32,596 bases of DNA from an uncultured Paracoccaceae bacterium (GCA_947495295.1 CANLYJ010000012.1:1-32596), one strand, 5' to 3'; positions 1-9,155 are shown, counted from the first letter of the stretch. Notes: generated by a model from the sequence alone, not told the origin. Numbers and translations: made by a program.

Positions 1-215
<215 letters not shown>

Positions 216-1082
216 TTACGCGAGGCGCATCGCCCCGGTGTCGTTTTGTGCTGCATCTGGCAAATAGAAGACATTCACATGTGGCGGCGTCAATTTGCGC
301 AGTTTCTCCAGCTTGCCTTGCACGAACTCGTAGGCGTCATAACCCAAAGATACAAGGTGATGATGGGCTGCCTCCTCTACGTCGGACCCACTGCCAACCG
401 AAATCTCCATGCATATCGCCGGGCGGCATGTCGACAACGTATTCTTGGCACCTTGCAGGGCTTTCAACTCTGCCCCTTCGATATCAAGCTTGATAAAGTC
501 AACTTTTGTCAGCTTCTGCTCGGCAACAAGCGTATCAATTGTTGTCGTTTCAACCTCAGTCGTTTCAGCACCACCATAATCATTGGTGATTGATGCCGCG
601 CCCACGCCCCTTGACAGGTCAAGCGTGACCGTTTCATGTGCGTCTGACAGCGCCCGCTGCACCACATGGACAAGCGGATCGAATGCATTCAGCGCCGCGT
701 TCTGCTTTACCCGGTCAACAGCGTAAGGCATCGGCTCAATCGCGATCACACGTCCTGTCGGCCCGACATGAGATGCAAACGCGGTTGTGAACACACCCTG
801 ATTTGCACCGCCGTCGATAACAACGTCACCAACTTTCAGAAATCTATCCCCGAACCGCATGAGGTCTTCGATATTCTCGCGGTACAGGAACAAACCGCGC
901 CCACCGCCATAGCGTTTGCCATGACGGTAGTGAAAGCGGAATGTGCCGCTGCCAAAACGGATACGAATGACATCATCCCGTTTCAGCGCAACAAGTACAG
1001 CCAGGTGAACGCCCCTGAGAAGGGTCGCAATGGGTGCTGCCCAGAAAGCCTCTGACGAGAATAGCCTCAGGAAGTACTTCAT
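216..1082 (-). CDS. FkbM family SAM-dependent methyltransferase inside the str cluster
   Basis: A 288-residue protein with a class I SAM-dependent methyltransferase fold of the FkbM type. Residues 87-96 (VVIDGGANQG) form the glycine-rich SAM-binding motif I, E116 in IAIEP follows beta-2, and KLDIEGAE at 198-205 is the family's characteristic late motif. The N-terminal ~35 residues are hydrophobic and arginine-containing, possibly membrane-associated. FkbM-family members O-methylate varied small molecules, sugars or glycans; the substrate here cannot be read from sequence. The gene lies on the str-cluster strand, 31 bp after the fusA stop and about 85 bp before tuf, so it is probably cotranscribed with fusA. 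A gene of this type is not part of the classical str operon. The start ATG at 1082 has AAAGGTGA upstream. Confidence 0.85.
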   Translation of the reverse strand: MKYFLRLFSSEAFWAAPIATLLRGVHLAVLVALKRDDVIRIRFGSGTFRFHYRHGKRYGGGRGLFLYRENIEDLMRFGDRFLKVGDVVIDGGANQGVFTTAFASHVGPTGRVIAIEPMPYAVDRVKQNAALNAFDPLVHVVQRALSDAHETVTLDLSRGVGAASITNDYGGAETTEVETTTIDTLVAEQKLTKVDFIKLDIEGAELKALQGAKNTLSTCRPAICMEISVGSGSDVEEAAHHHLVSLGYDAYEFVQGKLEKLRKLTPPHVNVFYLPDAAQNDTGAMRLA

Positions 1083-1113
1083 TGCGCGCGTTCACCTTTA
1101 TCGCGGTACAGGA

Positions 1114-3231
1114 TCAGGCGTATTTGGCCTGGATCTCTTCTGAGATGTTGCTTGGCACGGGATCATAATGGTCGAACTGCATCGAGAACTGCGCACGGCC
1201 CGAAGACATGGAACGCAGCGTGTTGATGTAGCCGAACATGTTGGCCAGCGGCACCATTGCATCGATTGCAATCGCATTACCGCGTGTGTCCTGACCCTGC
1301 ACCTGACCGCGCCGTGATGTCAGATCGCCGATGATACCGCCGGTATATTCTTCAGGCGTAATCACTTCGACTTTCATGATCGGCTCAAGCAGTTTGGCGC
1401 CAGCTTTGCGCATGCCTTCACGCATGCACATACGTGCAGCGATTTCAAAGGCCAGCACGCTGGAGTCAACATCGTGGAATTTCCCGTCGATCAAAGCCAC
1501 CTTAAAGTCGATCACGGGGAAGCCAGCCAGCGGGCCGCTATCCATGACAGAGTTGATGCCTTTTTCAACGCCGGGGATGTATTCCTTGGGCACAGACCCA
1601 CCAACGATACGGCTTTCAAAGGAATAACCTTCACCAGGCTCCGTCGGCGAAATGATCATCTTCACTTCAGCGAACTGACCTGACCCACCAGACTGTTTCT
1701 TGTGGGTGTAAGTATGTTCAACCTCGTGACCGATGGTTTCACGATAAGCCACCTGTGGCGCACCGATATTGGCCTCGACCTTGAACTCGCGCTTCATGCG
1801 GTCGACCAGAATGTCGAGGTGCAATTCGCCCATGCCCTTCATGATGGTCTGGCCTGATTCCAGGTCAGTTTCCACACGGAAGGATGGATCTTCGGCAGAC
1901 AGGCGTTGCAGGGCGATGCCCATCTTTTCCTGGTCGCCTTTGGTCTTTGGTTCAACAGCAATCTCGATCACGGGATCGGGGAAGGTCATCGTTTCCAAAA
2001 CAACGGGATCCTGCGGATCACAGATCGTGTCACCTGTTGTTGTGTTCTTCAGACCACCCAGCGCGATGATGTCACCGGCAAACGCTTCCGCGATTTCTTC
2101 GCGGTCGTTTGAGTGCATCATCATCATCCGGCCCACACGCTCTTTGTTACCCTTGGTCGAGTTAAGCATGGTGTCGCCCTTGTTGAGCGTACCGGAATAG
2201 ATCCGTGTAAACGTCAAGGAACCGACAAACGGGTCGTTCATGATTTTGAACGCAAGGCCAGAGAACGCCATATCGTCATCGGCACGACGGGCGATGTCAC
2301 GAACTTCGTTTTCATCGCCGGGCTTAAAGCCCATGTAATCCACCACATCGAGCGGGCTTGGCAGGTAATCCACAACGGCGTTCAGTAGCGGCTGCACACC
2401 TTTGTTCTTGAACGCAGAACCGCCCAGCACAGGCACGAATGACAATGACAGGCATGCTTTGCGGATCAGCTTGCGCAGTGTCGGCGCATCTGGCTCGTTG
2501 CCTTCAAGATAGGCTTCCATGGCATCGTCGTCCTGCTCAACCGCAGCTTCGACCAGCTTTTCGCGCCATTCAGCAGCTTGTGCGGCCAGGCTGTCACGGA
2601 TCGGTGCCTTGACCCAGGATGCGCCAAGGTCTTCACCTTCCCACAACCATTCTTCCATAGTCACAAGGTCGATCAGGCCTTCAAGCTCTGTTTCTGCACC
2701 AATTGGGATGCCTACAGGAATGGCCCGCGCGCCGGTACGATCCTCGATCATGTTGACGCAGTTAAAGAAGTCAGCGCCGATCTTGTCCATCTTGTTGACA
2801 AACACCATGCGCGGCACCTTATAGCGGTCAGCCTGACGCCAGACAGTTTCTGTCTGCGGCTCAACACCGGCGTTGGCATCCAGAACACAAACGGCGCCGT
2901 CAAGCACGGCCAGTGAACGCTCAACTTCGATGGTGAAGTCAACGTGGCCGGGGGTGTCGATGATGTTCATCCGGTGCTTGGGTGAATCAGCTTCGGTGCC
3001 GTTCTCAGTGCGTTCCCAGAACGTGGTGGTCGCAGCAGAGGTGATCGTGATGCCCCGTTCCTGCTCTTGCTCCATCCAGTCCATGGTGGCCGCACCATCA
3101 TGCACTTCGCCAATGTTGTGGGATTTGCCTGTGTAATACAGGATCCGCTCAGAGCAGGTGGTCTTGCCGGCATCGATATGCGCAATGATACCAAAGTTGC
3201 GGTATAGTTCGAGTGGGTAGTCGCGTGCCAT
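1114..3231 (-). CDS. fusA: Elongation factor G
   Basis: EF-G (705 aa) is the GTPase that drives ribosomal translocation and, with RRF, ribosome recycling. All G motifs are visible: AHIDAGKTT (residues 17-25), [12 protein letters not shown] and NKMD. They are followed by domains II-V, including the GMGELHLD and [15 protein letters not shown] signatures. Length and motifs match bacterial EF-G1 rather than the mitochondrial-type or tetracycline-resistance paralogues. It lies 15 bp after rpsG, so it is in the rpsL-rpsG-fusA operon. Fusidic-acid or translocation phenotypes cannot be predicted without alignment. Confidence 0.98.
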   Translation of the reverse strand: MARDYPLELYRNFGIIAHIDAGKTTCSERILYYTGKSHNIGEVHDGAATMDWMEQEQERGITITSAATTTFWERTENGTEADSPKHRMNIIDTPGHVDFTIEVERSLAVLDGAVCVLDANAGVEPQTETVWRQADRYKVPRMVFVNKMDKIGADFFNCVNMIEDRTGARAIPVGIPIGAETELEGLIDLVTMEEWLWEGEDLGASWVKAPIRDSLAAQAAEWREKLVEAAVEQDDDAMEAYLEGNEPDAPTLRKLIRKACLSLSFVPVLGGSAFKNKGVQPLLNAVVDYLPSPLDVVDYMGFKPGDENEVRDIARRADDDMAFSGLAFKIMNDPFVGSLTFTRIYSGTLNKGDTMLNSTKGNKERVGRMMMMHSNDREEIAEAFAGDIIALGGLKNTTTGDTICDPQDPVVLETMTFPDPVIEIAVEPKTKGDQEKMGIALQRLSAEDPSFRVETDLESGQTIMKGMGELHLDILVDRMKREFKVEANIGAPQVAYRETIGHEVEHTYTHKKQSGGSGQFAEVKMIISPTEPGEGYSFESRIVGGSVPKEYIPGVEKGINSVMDSGPLAGFPVIDFKVALIDGKFHDVDSSVLAFEIAARMCMREGMRKAGAKLLEPIMKVEVITPEEYTGGIIGDLTSRRGQVQGQDTRGNAIAIDAMVPLANMFGYINTLRSMSSGRAQFSMQFDHYDPVPSNISEEIQAKYA

Positions 3232-3246
3232 TTCAGGTGCTTCCTA

Positions 3247-3717
3247 TTACCAGCGGTAGTGGCTGAACGCTTTGTTGGCGTCGGCCATTTTATGGGTGTC
3301 TTCGCGCTTCTTCACAGCGGTGCCGCGGTTGTTGACGGCATCCAGAAGTTCGCCTGCAAGACGCTCTTCCATTGTGTTTTCGTTGCGCTTTTTCGCAGCA
3401 GAGATCAGCCAGCGGATGGCCAGTGCTTCGCGGCGCTCGGGGCGAACATCGACAGGCACCTGATAGGTGGCACCACCGACACGGCGGGACCGGACTTCGA
3501 CAGCAGGTTTGATATTCTCAAGCGCTTCGTGAAACACCTCAACAGGGGCTTTCTTCAGCTTGTCTTCAACGCGGTCGAATGCGTTATAGACGATGCGCTC
3601 TGCAACGGCTTTCTTGCCGTCGATCATGAGGTTGTTCATGAACTTTGTCAGAACGATATCGCCAAACTTTGCGTCTGGCAGAACTTCGCGTTTTTCAGCG
3701 GCGTGACGACGTGACAT
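3247..3717 (-). CDS. rpsG: 30S ribosomal protein S7
   Basis: S7 (156 aa, the usual bacterial length) is a primary 16S rRNA-binding protein that nucleates the 30S head and lines the E site. The sequence begins [20 protein letters not shown] and contains the S7 signature segments [19 protein letters not shown] and RRWL-like [14 protein letters not shown]. In many bacteria S7 represses translation of its own operon. The gap to rpsL (101 bp) is unusually long for this pair and contains a palindromic repeat, which could weaken rpsL-rpsG translational coupling. Confidence 0.98.
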   Translation of the reverse strand: MSRRHAAEKREVLPDAKFGDIVLTKFMNNLMIDGKKAVAERIVYNAFDRVEDKLKKAPVEVFHEALENIKPAVEVRSRRVGGATYQVPVDVRPERREALAIRWLISAAKKRNENTMEERLAGELLDAVNNRGTAVKKREDTHKMADANKAFSHYRW

Positions 3718-3747
3718 ATGTCGGTCTCTCTCTTGTTTCTCGGTCGC

Positions 3748-3805
3748 GCCCCGGACTTGATCCGGGGCCTCGTTGGGCCAGGAGATCCCGGATCAAGTCC
3801 GGGAT
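3748..3805. repeat. Alphaproteobacterial-type palindromic repeat pair between rpsL and rpsG
   Basis: CCCGGACTTGATCCGGG (3750-3766) and its exact reverse complement CCCGGATCAAGTCCGGG (3787-3803) lie 20 bp apart in the 101-bp rpsL-rpsG gap. Each unit is also an imperfect palindrome. The same core is a frequent dispersed element in many alphaproteobacteria (general knowledge). In the mRNA the two could form one long stem or two short ones. Confidence 0.85.
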
Positions 3806-3818
3806 GATCCCGACAGGA

Positions 3819-4190
3819 TCACTTAGGACGCTTCGCGCCGTATTTCGAACGACGTTGCTTACGGTCTTTGACACCTTGGGTATCAAGCACACCGCGCAGA
3901 ATGTGGTAACGCACACCGGGAAGGTCTTTGACACGGCCGCCACGGATCAGAACAACAGAGTGTTCCTGCAGATTGTGGCTTTCACCGGGAATGTAGGAGA
4001 TGACCTCAAAACCGTTCGTCAGGCGCACTTTGGCGACTTTCCGCATGGCCGAGTTCGGCTTCTTTGGTGTGGTGGTGTAGACGCGTGTGCAAACGCCACG
4101 CTTCTGGGGGCAGGATTCCAAGTGCATCGACTTGGATTTATTGACTTTTGGCTGGCGCGGCTTGCGGATCAGCTGCTGAATCGTTGGCAT
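3819..4190 (-). CDS. rpsL: 30S ribosomal protein S12
   Basis: S12 (123 aa) sits at the decoding centre and controls accuracy. The start [12 protein letters not shown] at 4190 is the family start; an in-frame ATG 18 codons upstream would add an unrelated sequence and is rejected. The streptomycin-relevant segments [12 protein letters not shown] and [13 protein letters not shown] carry the wild-type lysines, so no rpsL resistance allele is present. The aspartate after the second lysine is the residue usually methylthiolated by RimO. It is the first gene of the rpsL-rpsG-fusA unit, about 210 nt downstream of a strong promoter candidate. The Shine-Dalgarno is weak (GGGAA, rather distant). Confidence 0.98.
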   Translation of the reverse strand: MPTIQQLIRKPRQPKVNKSKSMHLESCPQKRGVCTRVYTTTPKKPNSAMRKVAKVRLTNGFEVISYIPGESHNLQEHSVVLIRGGRVKDLPGVRYHILRGVLDTQGVKDRKQRRSKYGAKRPK

Positions 4191-4248
4191 CGTGTGATGT
4201 TCCCATCTATTCACATATTGCGCCCGGCAGCGCGGAGGTTTCAAAACA

Positions 4249-4311
4249 TGCTTTCGGTCTCCGAAAGCACAAAAATTCCGCAGTCGAACCCTTACCGGAG
4301 GTTCGGTGCGG
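4249..4311 (-). promoter_or_regulatory. Two consecutive hairpins in the rpsL leader
   Basis: In the leader transcribed toward rpsL, the first structure (4278-4311) pairs CCGCA and CGAACC with GGTTCG and TGCGG around a small internal loop. The second (4249-4269) is a perfect 9-bp stem, TGCTTTCGG / CCGAAAGCA, with a 3-nt loop, followed in the leftward RNA by UGUUUUG. The second could act as a weak attenuator, or both could be part of a ribosomal-protein feedback site. The pairing is seen directly; any function is inference. Confidence 0.5.
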
Positions 4312-4405
4312 TGGTATTCAGAGGAACAAGGCGATAATGGCCCGGTTCTTGACTACGACAACTCTGATATCGGGCCTGCGGTGGTCACCCAGCCCGGATG
4401 AGCGG

Positions 4406-4434
4406 CGTATAGGGGGAGTCGGAAATGGTGTCAA
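4406..4434 (-). promoter_or_regulatory. Sigma-70-type promoter for rpsL-rpsG-fusA
   Basis: On the minus strand a perfect -35 TTGACA (4434-4429) is followed after exactly 17 bp by TATACG (4411-4406). The predicted transcription start is near 4399, giving a leader of about 210 nt before rpsL. The rest of the 404-bp gap between rpsL and the rightward lipoprotein gene holds the leader hairpins listed separately. Upstream of the lipoprotein I see only a Shine-Dalgarno (CAGGAG) and no convincing rightward promoter. Confidence 0.65.
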
Positions 4435-4594
4435 CAGCCGCCACCCCAGCCACCATTTCTAAGGGTGTATCGCGGTTGATATCAGACGACATCAGGGCCG
4501 TTATTGCATAGCAGCAGCACCCCGCTGATGTTTGTACCGGGCGTCCAACCCAATCCCAATTCACCGAAAAACCGGGGCTTTCAGGAGAAAGCAA

Positions 4595-5164
4595 ATGAAA
4601 CACCTATCCGGCGCATGTGCCCTTCTGGTCCTGCTGGCTGCCTGCGCGACCGAAAACCCGCCAACAGTGACGCGGTCCGATATTGATCGCGCCTATGATG
4701 CCGCGCGAGATGCCGCCAGCTTGCCCGTCACACCGGCCGGACAAGTACCCACCGGCACCGTCACCTATGACGGGCAGATCGGGGCGGACCTGACAGGCGA
4801 CTCGCTGGGCAGCGTGTTGGCCGATATGACCATGCGTGTCGATTTTCAGAACAACCGGATCGGCGGCAGCGTCGATGACATCAACCTGATCGATCAGGAT
4901 GGAACCCCCGACCAACGGCTTGATGGCACGCTCGAAATCGCTGGTTTTGAAAACAACGGCGACCTGGACGCCGGGGCCAGCGGACGGGTCACAGCCGTCG
5001 GGTCAGGTGGCAACGAACTGGATGCCGACATGAACCTTGATCTGGACGGCACCGTGCGGACCGACCGCAGCCGGGGTGACACGGTCTATGGCGGGGTTAC
5101 AGGCGACGCACGCGGCGACTTCAACCTTGATATCGACGGGGTCTTCTACGGCGAACGGCGCTAG
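4595..5164 (+). CDS. Secreted lipoprotein of unknown function, possibly TbpB-like beta-rich
   Basis: A 189-aa protein with a lipoprotein signal peptide: MKHLSGACALLVLLAAC gives a lipobox LAAC with the lipidated cysteine at residue 17. The start at 4595 has CAGGAG upstream and gives a normal signal peptide, whereas an in-frame ATG 21 codons upstream would ruin it. After a short acidic linker (~18-50) the mature part is rich in Gly, Asp, Asn and alternating hydrophobics (GTVTYDGQIGADLTG..., DADMNLDLDGTVRTD, NLDIDGVFYGERR). This suggests an all-beta fold reminiscent of TbpB/Slam-type surface lipoproteins that end in GxFxG motifs; this assignment is weak. The next gene converges and its stop lies only 2 bp away. 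No role can be assigned. Confidence 0.75.
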   Translation: MKHLSGACALLVLLAACATENPPTVTRSDIDRAYDAARDAASLPVTPAGQVPTGTVTYDGQIGADLTGDSLGSVLADMTMRVDFQNNRIGGSVDDINLIDQDGTPDQRLDGTLEIAGFENNGDLDAGASGRVTAVGSGGNELDADMNLDLDGTVRTDRSRGDTVYGGVTGDARGDFNLDIDGVFYGERR

Positions 5165-5166
5165 TC

Positions 5167-6072
5167 TTAATTCAGGCGACCCGGCACCATCTTGTTGCGC
5201 CGGGTCCGCAACTGCGTTTCGCGGTACAGGGTGAACAGACCGGTTGCGACCACAATCCCGGCCCCAAGAAAGGTCAGCCCGTTGGGCCATTCCCCAAAGA
5301 CGACAACGCCAAGGATCAATGCGGCCACCAGACTGGCATAACGAAACGGGGCAACAAATCCGATCTCGCCCTTACGCATGGCCGTCACCGAAAACACATA
5401 GCCAAAGGCAAGGCTGCATGTAGCCCCAAAAATATACAGGCCGGGCCACATACCAACAGGCTGCAAATCAATGAACAGTGACCCGACCCCGCCCAGCGCT
5501 GTCACACCTACGGCAGCGGCAAGGGCCACCAATACAGCAGGCACATCACGCGACATACGGCGCACCATCAGATCGCGCAGCGTGACGCAAACCACCGTGA
5601 TCAGCGCATAAAGGCTGAAGAATGAAAAATCGGCACCGCCGGGCTGGATGATCAGCATGACACCGGCAAAGCCGATCAGGATCGCCGTCAGACGGCGCCA
5701 GCCCAACGGCTCGCGCAGAAAAACCGCCGCAGCAAGCGACACAGTCAACGGCAAGGCCTGCATGACGGCGGTGACATTGGCGATAGGCATATGCCACAGG
5801 GCAGTCAGAAAGAAATAAGTGCCCGCCACCTCGCCCGATGTACGCAAGGCGATCAGCCCCCATTCAGACCGGGGGAAATCGAACCGCAACTGGCCAAGCA
5901 CATGACACAGGATAAAAAGGAACAAGACTGCCCCGATACCACGCAAAAAAATTGCCTGAAACAAGGGCACATCGGCTAGCGCAAGTTTGACGAAAACATC
6001 ATTCAGCGTATAGGCGGTCATCGCGCCCATCATCAAAAGCGCGCCGCGCATATTGTCATTCAGGATGGCCAT
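5167..6072 (-). CDS. EamA/DMT-superfamily inner-membrane transporter
   Basis: A 301-aa, about ten-helix membrane protein built of two EamA repeats. Repeat 1 spans roughly residues 10-142 and contains the conserved NDVFVKLA and ITxVMQALPLTVSLAAAVFLREPLGWRR-type segment. Repeat 2 spans roughly 150-285 and ends in the matching AALILGVVVFGEWPN element before a basic cytoplasmic tail. Members export or import small metabolites (amino acids, SAM, nucleotides and others); the substrate is not predictable. It follows uspA on the same strand by 48 bp, so it may be transcribed from the FNR-type promoter. Its 3' end is 2 bp from the convergent lipoprotein gene, with no space for a terminator between them. 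Confidence 0.88.
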   Translation of the reverse strand: MAILNDNMRGALLMMGAMTAYTLNDVFVKLALADVPLFQAIFLRGIGAVLFLFILCHVLGQLRFDFPRSEWGLIALRTSGEVAGTYFFLTALWHMPIANVTAVMQALPLTVSLAAAVFLREPLGWRRLTAILIGFAGVMLIIQPGGADFSFFSLYALITVVCVTLRDLMVRRMSRDVPAVLVALAAAVGVTALGGVGSLFIDLQPVGMWPGLYIFGATCSLAFGYVFSVTAMRKGEIGFVAPFRYASLVAALILGVVVFGEWPNGLTFLGAGIVVATGLFTLYRETQLRTRRNKMVPGRLN

Positions 6073-6120
6073 TCCCGATGCCTAGCAGCGACATCGCGAA
6101 GTGCCCATAGCGTTTCGACT

Positions 6121-6528
6121 TTAGCGCAGAACATGCACCGCGCATTTGGCGTGGCGGACCACCTTGGCAGCGGTCGAACCCAGCAGATAATCCTGCATGC
6201 CGGGGCGGTGGCTTGCGATGACAATCAGATCAGCAGACCTGGCCTTTGCCGTCTCAAGGATCGTATGGGCAGAATGGCCGGTCACCACCTCGATGCCAGC
6301 GTTCTCGATCCCCGCCACATGCTTTTGCAAACTATCGACAATGTCCTGTCGGGCAGATCTGATATGGTCGGCAGATAGGTATTGCGTGGCATAGTTGGGC
6401 AGTTGCTCCAACACATGCAGGCAGGTGATAACACCACCATCCGCGCGCAACGCCTGCGCAATCTCCAACGCGCCTATGGCATCGCGATCTGCATCAAATG
6501 AAACCGGAACAAGGATATTCTTATACAT
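6121..6528 (-). CDS. Universal stress protein, UspA family
   Basis: A single-domain Usp of 135 aa. It begins MYKNILVPVSFDADR, the standard beta-1 with the ATP-site aspartate region, and ends with a nucleotide-binding loop variant HRPGMQDYLLGSTAAKVVRHAKCAVHVLR. The canonical G-2x-G-9x-G(S/T) loop is partly degenerate, but the final GST is kept. The start at 6528 is chosen over an in-frame ATG at 6564 because AAGGA lies 8 bases upstream and the longer start would precede the predicted transcription start. An FNR-type box and an activator-dependent promoter lie immediately upstream, so anaerobic or low-oxygen induction is expected; FnrL control of usp genes is known in Rhodobacterales. EamA follows 48 bp downstream. 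Confidence 0.92.
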   Translation of the reverse strand: MYKNILVPVSFDADRDAIGALEIAQALRADGGVITCLHVLEQLPNYATQYLSADHIRSARQDIVDSLQKHVAGIENAGIEVVTGHSAHTILETAKARSADLIVIASHRPGMQDYLLGSTAAKVVRHAKCAVHVLR

Positions 6529-6554
6529 GGCATCGGTCCTTTTTTGTTTGGACC

Positions 6555-6595
6555 ATTTTAGCATGTAACCGGATCGCGGCCTTGATCTAGGTCAG
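6555..6595 (-). promoter_or_regulatory. FNR/FnrL-type box with class II promoter for uspA
   Basis: The minus strand reads CTGAC-CTAG-ATCAA at 6595-6582, one mismatch from the FNR-family consensus TTGAY-N4-ATCAA. A good -10, TAAAAT, lies at 6560-6555. There is no recognisable -35 at the expected position (AAGGCC). With a start site near 6548 the box is centred about 40.5-41.5 bp upstream, exactly the class II activation geometry. The leader would be about 20 nt with AAGGA before the ATG at 6528. Confidence 0.7.
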
Positions 6596-6640
6596 GGGTC
6601 GGTGCGGGCGCATCCCACGAATAACGTCTTCTTCTGCCCG

Positions 6641-8107
6641 TTAGCGCATCACAAACGGATCAGGGATCGGATCGTCACTGGTGCGCAGCCAGACAGCTTT
6701 CACCTTTGTGTAATCAAGCGCGGCCTGCATCCCACCTTCGCGGCCATGACCCGACAAGCCATGCCCGCCGAAAGGCGCGATCGGACTGACGGCGCGATAG
6801 GTGTTCACCCAGACAATGCCGGCACGGATACCGCGGATCATGCGGTGGGCGCGGGTCAGGTCCTTGGTAAACACGCCCGATGCGAGGCCAAAGCCCGTAT
6901 CATTGGCAATCTGCAAAGCCTCGGCTTCGGTATCAAAGCCAAGGACCGACAAGACGGGACCAAAGAATTCGTTCGTCAGACAGGGCGCATCCGGTGCGTC
7001 GGTACAATCAATGATCGTCGGCGGAAAATAGAGCCCATCGCGGTCAACCGGGTCACCGCCAGTGATCACCTTGGCCCCTGCCACCTTTGATCTGGTCACC
7101 AGATCGACCACATTGGCCATCTGCCCCTGCGTGCAAAGCGGCCCAACCTCGGTCGCCATATCATCCGGCGCACCAATAACAACCGCCTCTGCCTTTTGCT
7201 TGAGCCGGGCAAGAAAGCGGTCCTTGATCGCGTTCGCGATGATCAAACGCGACCCCGCCACGCAGCTTTGGCCGGTTGCGGCGAATATCCCCGATATCTG
7301 AGCATTCACCGCGCTTTCGATATCCGCATCCTCAAACACGATGAACGGGGATTTCCCGCCAAGCTCCAACGAGGTCGAAGCAAGGTTTTCGGCAGAGTTC
7401 CTGACGATATGACGGGCGGTATCCGGCCCGCCGGTAAAGGCCACATGGTCAATAGCGGGATGGCTGGACAGGACCGCGCCGCATTCCGGCCCAAACCCCG
7501 TGATCACGTTCAACACACCCGGCGGAAAACCCGCCTGATCAAAGATCCGGGCGAATTCCAACATCGGCGCCGGGCCATCTTCGGAGGCTTTCAGCACAAC
7601 AGTACATCCCGCAGCCAGGGCAGGGCCAATCTTGACCGCAGATAAGAACAGTTGCGAATTCCACGGAACAATGGCGGCCACAACACCGATGGGTTCGCGA
7701 CGCAGCCAAACCTCCATATCGGGCTTGTCGATGGGCAGATGCGCGCCCTCAATCTTGTCCGCAAGACCGGCGTAATACCGATAATATTCCGCGACATAGG
7801 CGATCTGGGCAGAGGTTTCGCGGATGATCTTGCCGGTATCGCGCGTTTCAAGTGCGGCCAGTGACTGGGCGTTTTCAGCGATAAGATCTGCCAGACGATA
7901 CAGCAGCTTGCCACGCGCGGATGCGGTCAGGCCAGCCCATTCAGGGGCAAGGAACGCCGCCTGCGCGGCGGCTACGGCTGCGTTGACATCATCGGTGCGG
8001 GCTTCAGGCATCATCGCCCAAACAGCACCCGTCGCCGGATCACGGCTTTCGAACTGGGCAGTACCATCCGAAAAAGCACCGTCGATATATTGCTGAAACT
8101 GCTGCAT
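6641..8107 (-). CDS. NAD(P)+-dependent aldehyde dehydrogenase
   Basis: A full-length ALDH-superfamily enzyme (488 aa) that oxidises an aldehyde to its carboxylate. Catalytic residues are present: N150 in PWN, E248 in LELGGK, and nucleophile C282 in GQSCVAGSR. The Rossmann segment is LKASEDGPAP (residues 172-181) with AFTGG at 224-227. The common KPSE is KASE here, keeping the coenzyme-contacting lysine. It is the last gene of a five-gene leftward operon, 10 bp after the monooxygenase, with AAAGGA before its start. In context it probably oxidises an aldehyde produced by the oxygenase/hydrolase steps. It resembles the betaine/succinate-semialdehyde side of the superfamily, but specificity cannot be read. 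Confidence 0.93.
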   Translation of the reverse strand: MQQFQQYIDGAFSDGTAQFESRDPATGAVWAMMPEARTDDVNAAVAAAQAAFLAPEWAGLTASARGKLLYRLADLIAENAQSLAALETRDTGKIIRETSAQIAYVAEYYRYYAGLADKIEGAHLPIDKPDMEVWLRREPIGVVAAIVPWNSQLFLSAVKIGPALAAGCTVVLKASEDGPAPMLEFARIFDQAGFPPGVLNVITGFGPECGAVLSSHPAIDHVAFTGGPDTARHIVRNSAENLASTSLELGGKSPFIVFEDADIESAVNAQISGIFAATGQSCVAGSRLIIANAIKDRFLARLKQKAEAVVIGAPDDMATEVGPLCTQGQMANVVDLVTRSKVAGAKVITGGDPVDRDGLYFPPTIIDCTDAPDAPCLTNEFFGPVLSVLGFDTEAEALQIANDTGFGLASGVFTKDLTRAHRMIRGIRAGIVWVNTYRAVSPIAPFGGHGLSGHGREGGMQAALDYTKVKAVWLRTSDDPIPDPFVMR

Positions 8108-8117
8108 TCCCTGTCCT

Positions 8118-9155
8118 TTATGCGAAGGCTGGCATCACATCCTTGATAAACCGCTCAAGCGAGGCTTTCTTGCGTTCAAAGCTCATGCCGCTGTCGATCC
8201 AGAACGCGTATTCGTCATAGCCAAGCGCTTCATACCCTTTGATCCGCTTGATCGCATCCTCTGGGGTCGCAATCACGTTGTCGCGCAGCATCGCTTCGGG
8301 CGAATAGAACTGATGCGCGGCGATCTCTTCCTCCGACAAGGCTTTGATCAGACCCTGTGAAACGGGGCGTTCGTTTTTGAACCATGCCCCGAAATAGCAA
8401 TAGAAACGGTTGATTTCTTCCGCCGCCAATTGCGCATCGGCGGCGTCTGCCGCGATGTAAGTATGGTTCAGCAACATGATTTCGGGCCGGGGAACATCAG
8501 GGAACTTGTCGCAAGCCGCGTTGAACGTATCCATCAGCTTGGTGATTTCGGCGTCACCTTGCCATAGTGGCGTGACCTGCACCTGACACCCGTTTGAGAC
8601 TGCAAATTCATGGCTGTTGGGATCACGCGCCGCAACCCAGATGGGTGGGCCGTTTTCCTGCACGGGTTTGGGGGAAGACGTCGATGCAGGAAACGAATGA
8701 TACGTACCGTCCTGCGCATAATCGCCCTTCCACAAACCCTGAATGGCCGGGATCAACGCGCGCATGCGCTGCCCTGCATCCCATGCATCCATACCCGGAA
8801 CCATGCGTTCATATTCATAACTATAGGCGCCCCGGGCGATGCCCAATTCCAACCGGCCATCAACGATCAGATCGGCCATCGCGGCCTCACCCGCCAAACG
8901 GATGGGGTGCCAGAACGGGGCGATGATCGTGCCGGTACCCAGCCGCACATTCTTGGTCTGGCGCGCAAGATCCACAAGGTTCAAAAACGGGTTCGGGGCA
9001 ATGGTAAAATCCATCCCGTGATGCTCACCCGTCCAGACGGCATGCATGCCGCCATCATCTGCGATTTTGGCAAGGGTGACAAAGTTGTCGTACAACGCCT
9101 TCTGGTTTTCCTCGGGCGACAACCGTTCCATATGAACAAATAATGAAAAGCGCAT
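8118..9155 (-). CDS. LLM-class flavin-dependent monooxygenase (bacterial luciferase-like)
   Basis: A 345-aa TIM-barrel monooxygenase of the luciferase-like (LLM) class, which uses reduced FMN and O2 supplied by a separate reductase. Family segments include MRFSLFVHMERLSPEE, AVWTGEHHGMDF (residues ~40-51, the EHH element), NVRLGTGTIIAPFWHP, LELGIARGAYSYEYERMG-like, and GPPIWVAARDPNSHEFA. It is not the pyrimidine oxygenase RutA, whose N-terminus and neighbours differ. It lies 9 bp after the flavin reductase and 10 bp before the aldehyde dehydrogenase, so the oxygenase, its FMNH2 supply and an aldehyde-oxidising step are encoded in series. The substrate is unknown. Confidence 0.9.
   Translation of the reverse strand: MRFSLFVHMERLSPEENQKALYDNFVTLAKIADDGGMHAVWTGEHHGMDFTIAPNPFLNLVDLARQTKNVRLGTGTIIAPFWHPIRLAGEAAMADLIVDGRLELGIARGAYSYEYERMVPGMDAWDAGQRMRALIPAIQGLWKGDYAQDGTYHSFPASTSSPKPVQENGPPIWVAARDPNSHEFAVSNGCQVQVTPLWQGDAEITKLMDTFNAACDKFPDVPRPEIMLLNHTYIAADAADAQLAAEEINRFYCYFGAWFKNERPVSQGLIKALSEEEIAAHQFYSPEAMLRDNVIATPEDAIKRIKGYEALGYDEYAFWIDSGMSFERKKASLERFIKDVMPAFA

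Noticed and set aside
4595..5164. Frameshift truncation of the lipoprotein at its GVFYGERR end
   Set aside because: The adjacent gene stops 2 bp away on the other strand, and neither alternative frame continues a similar sequence, so there is no evidence of a lost C-terminus.
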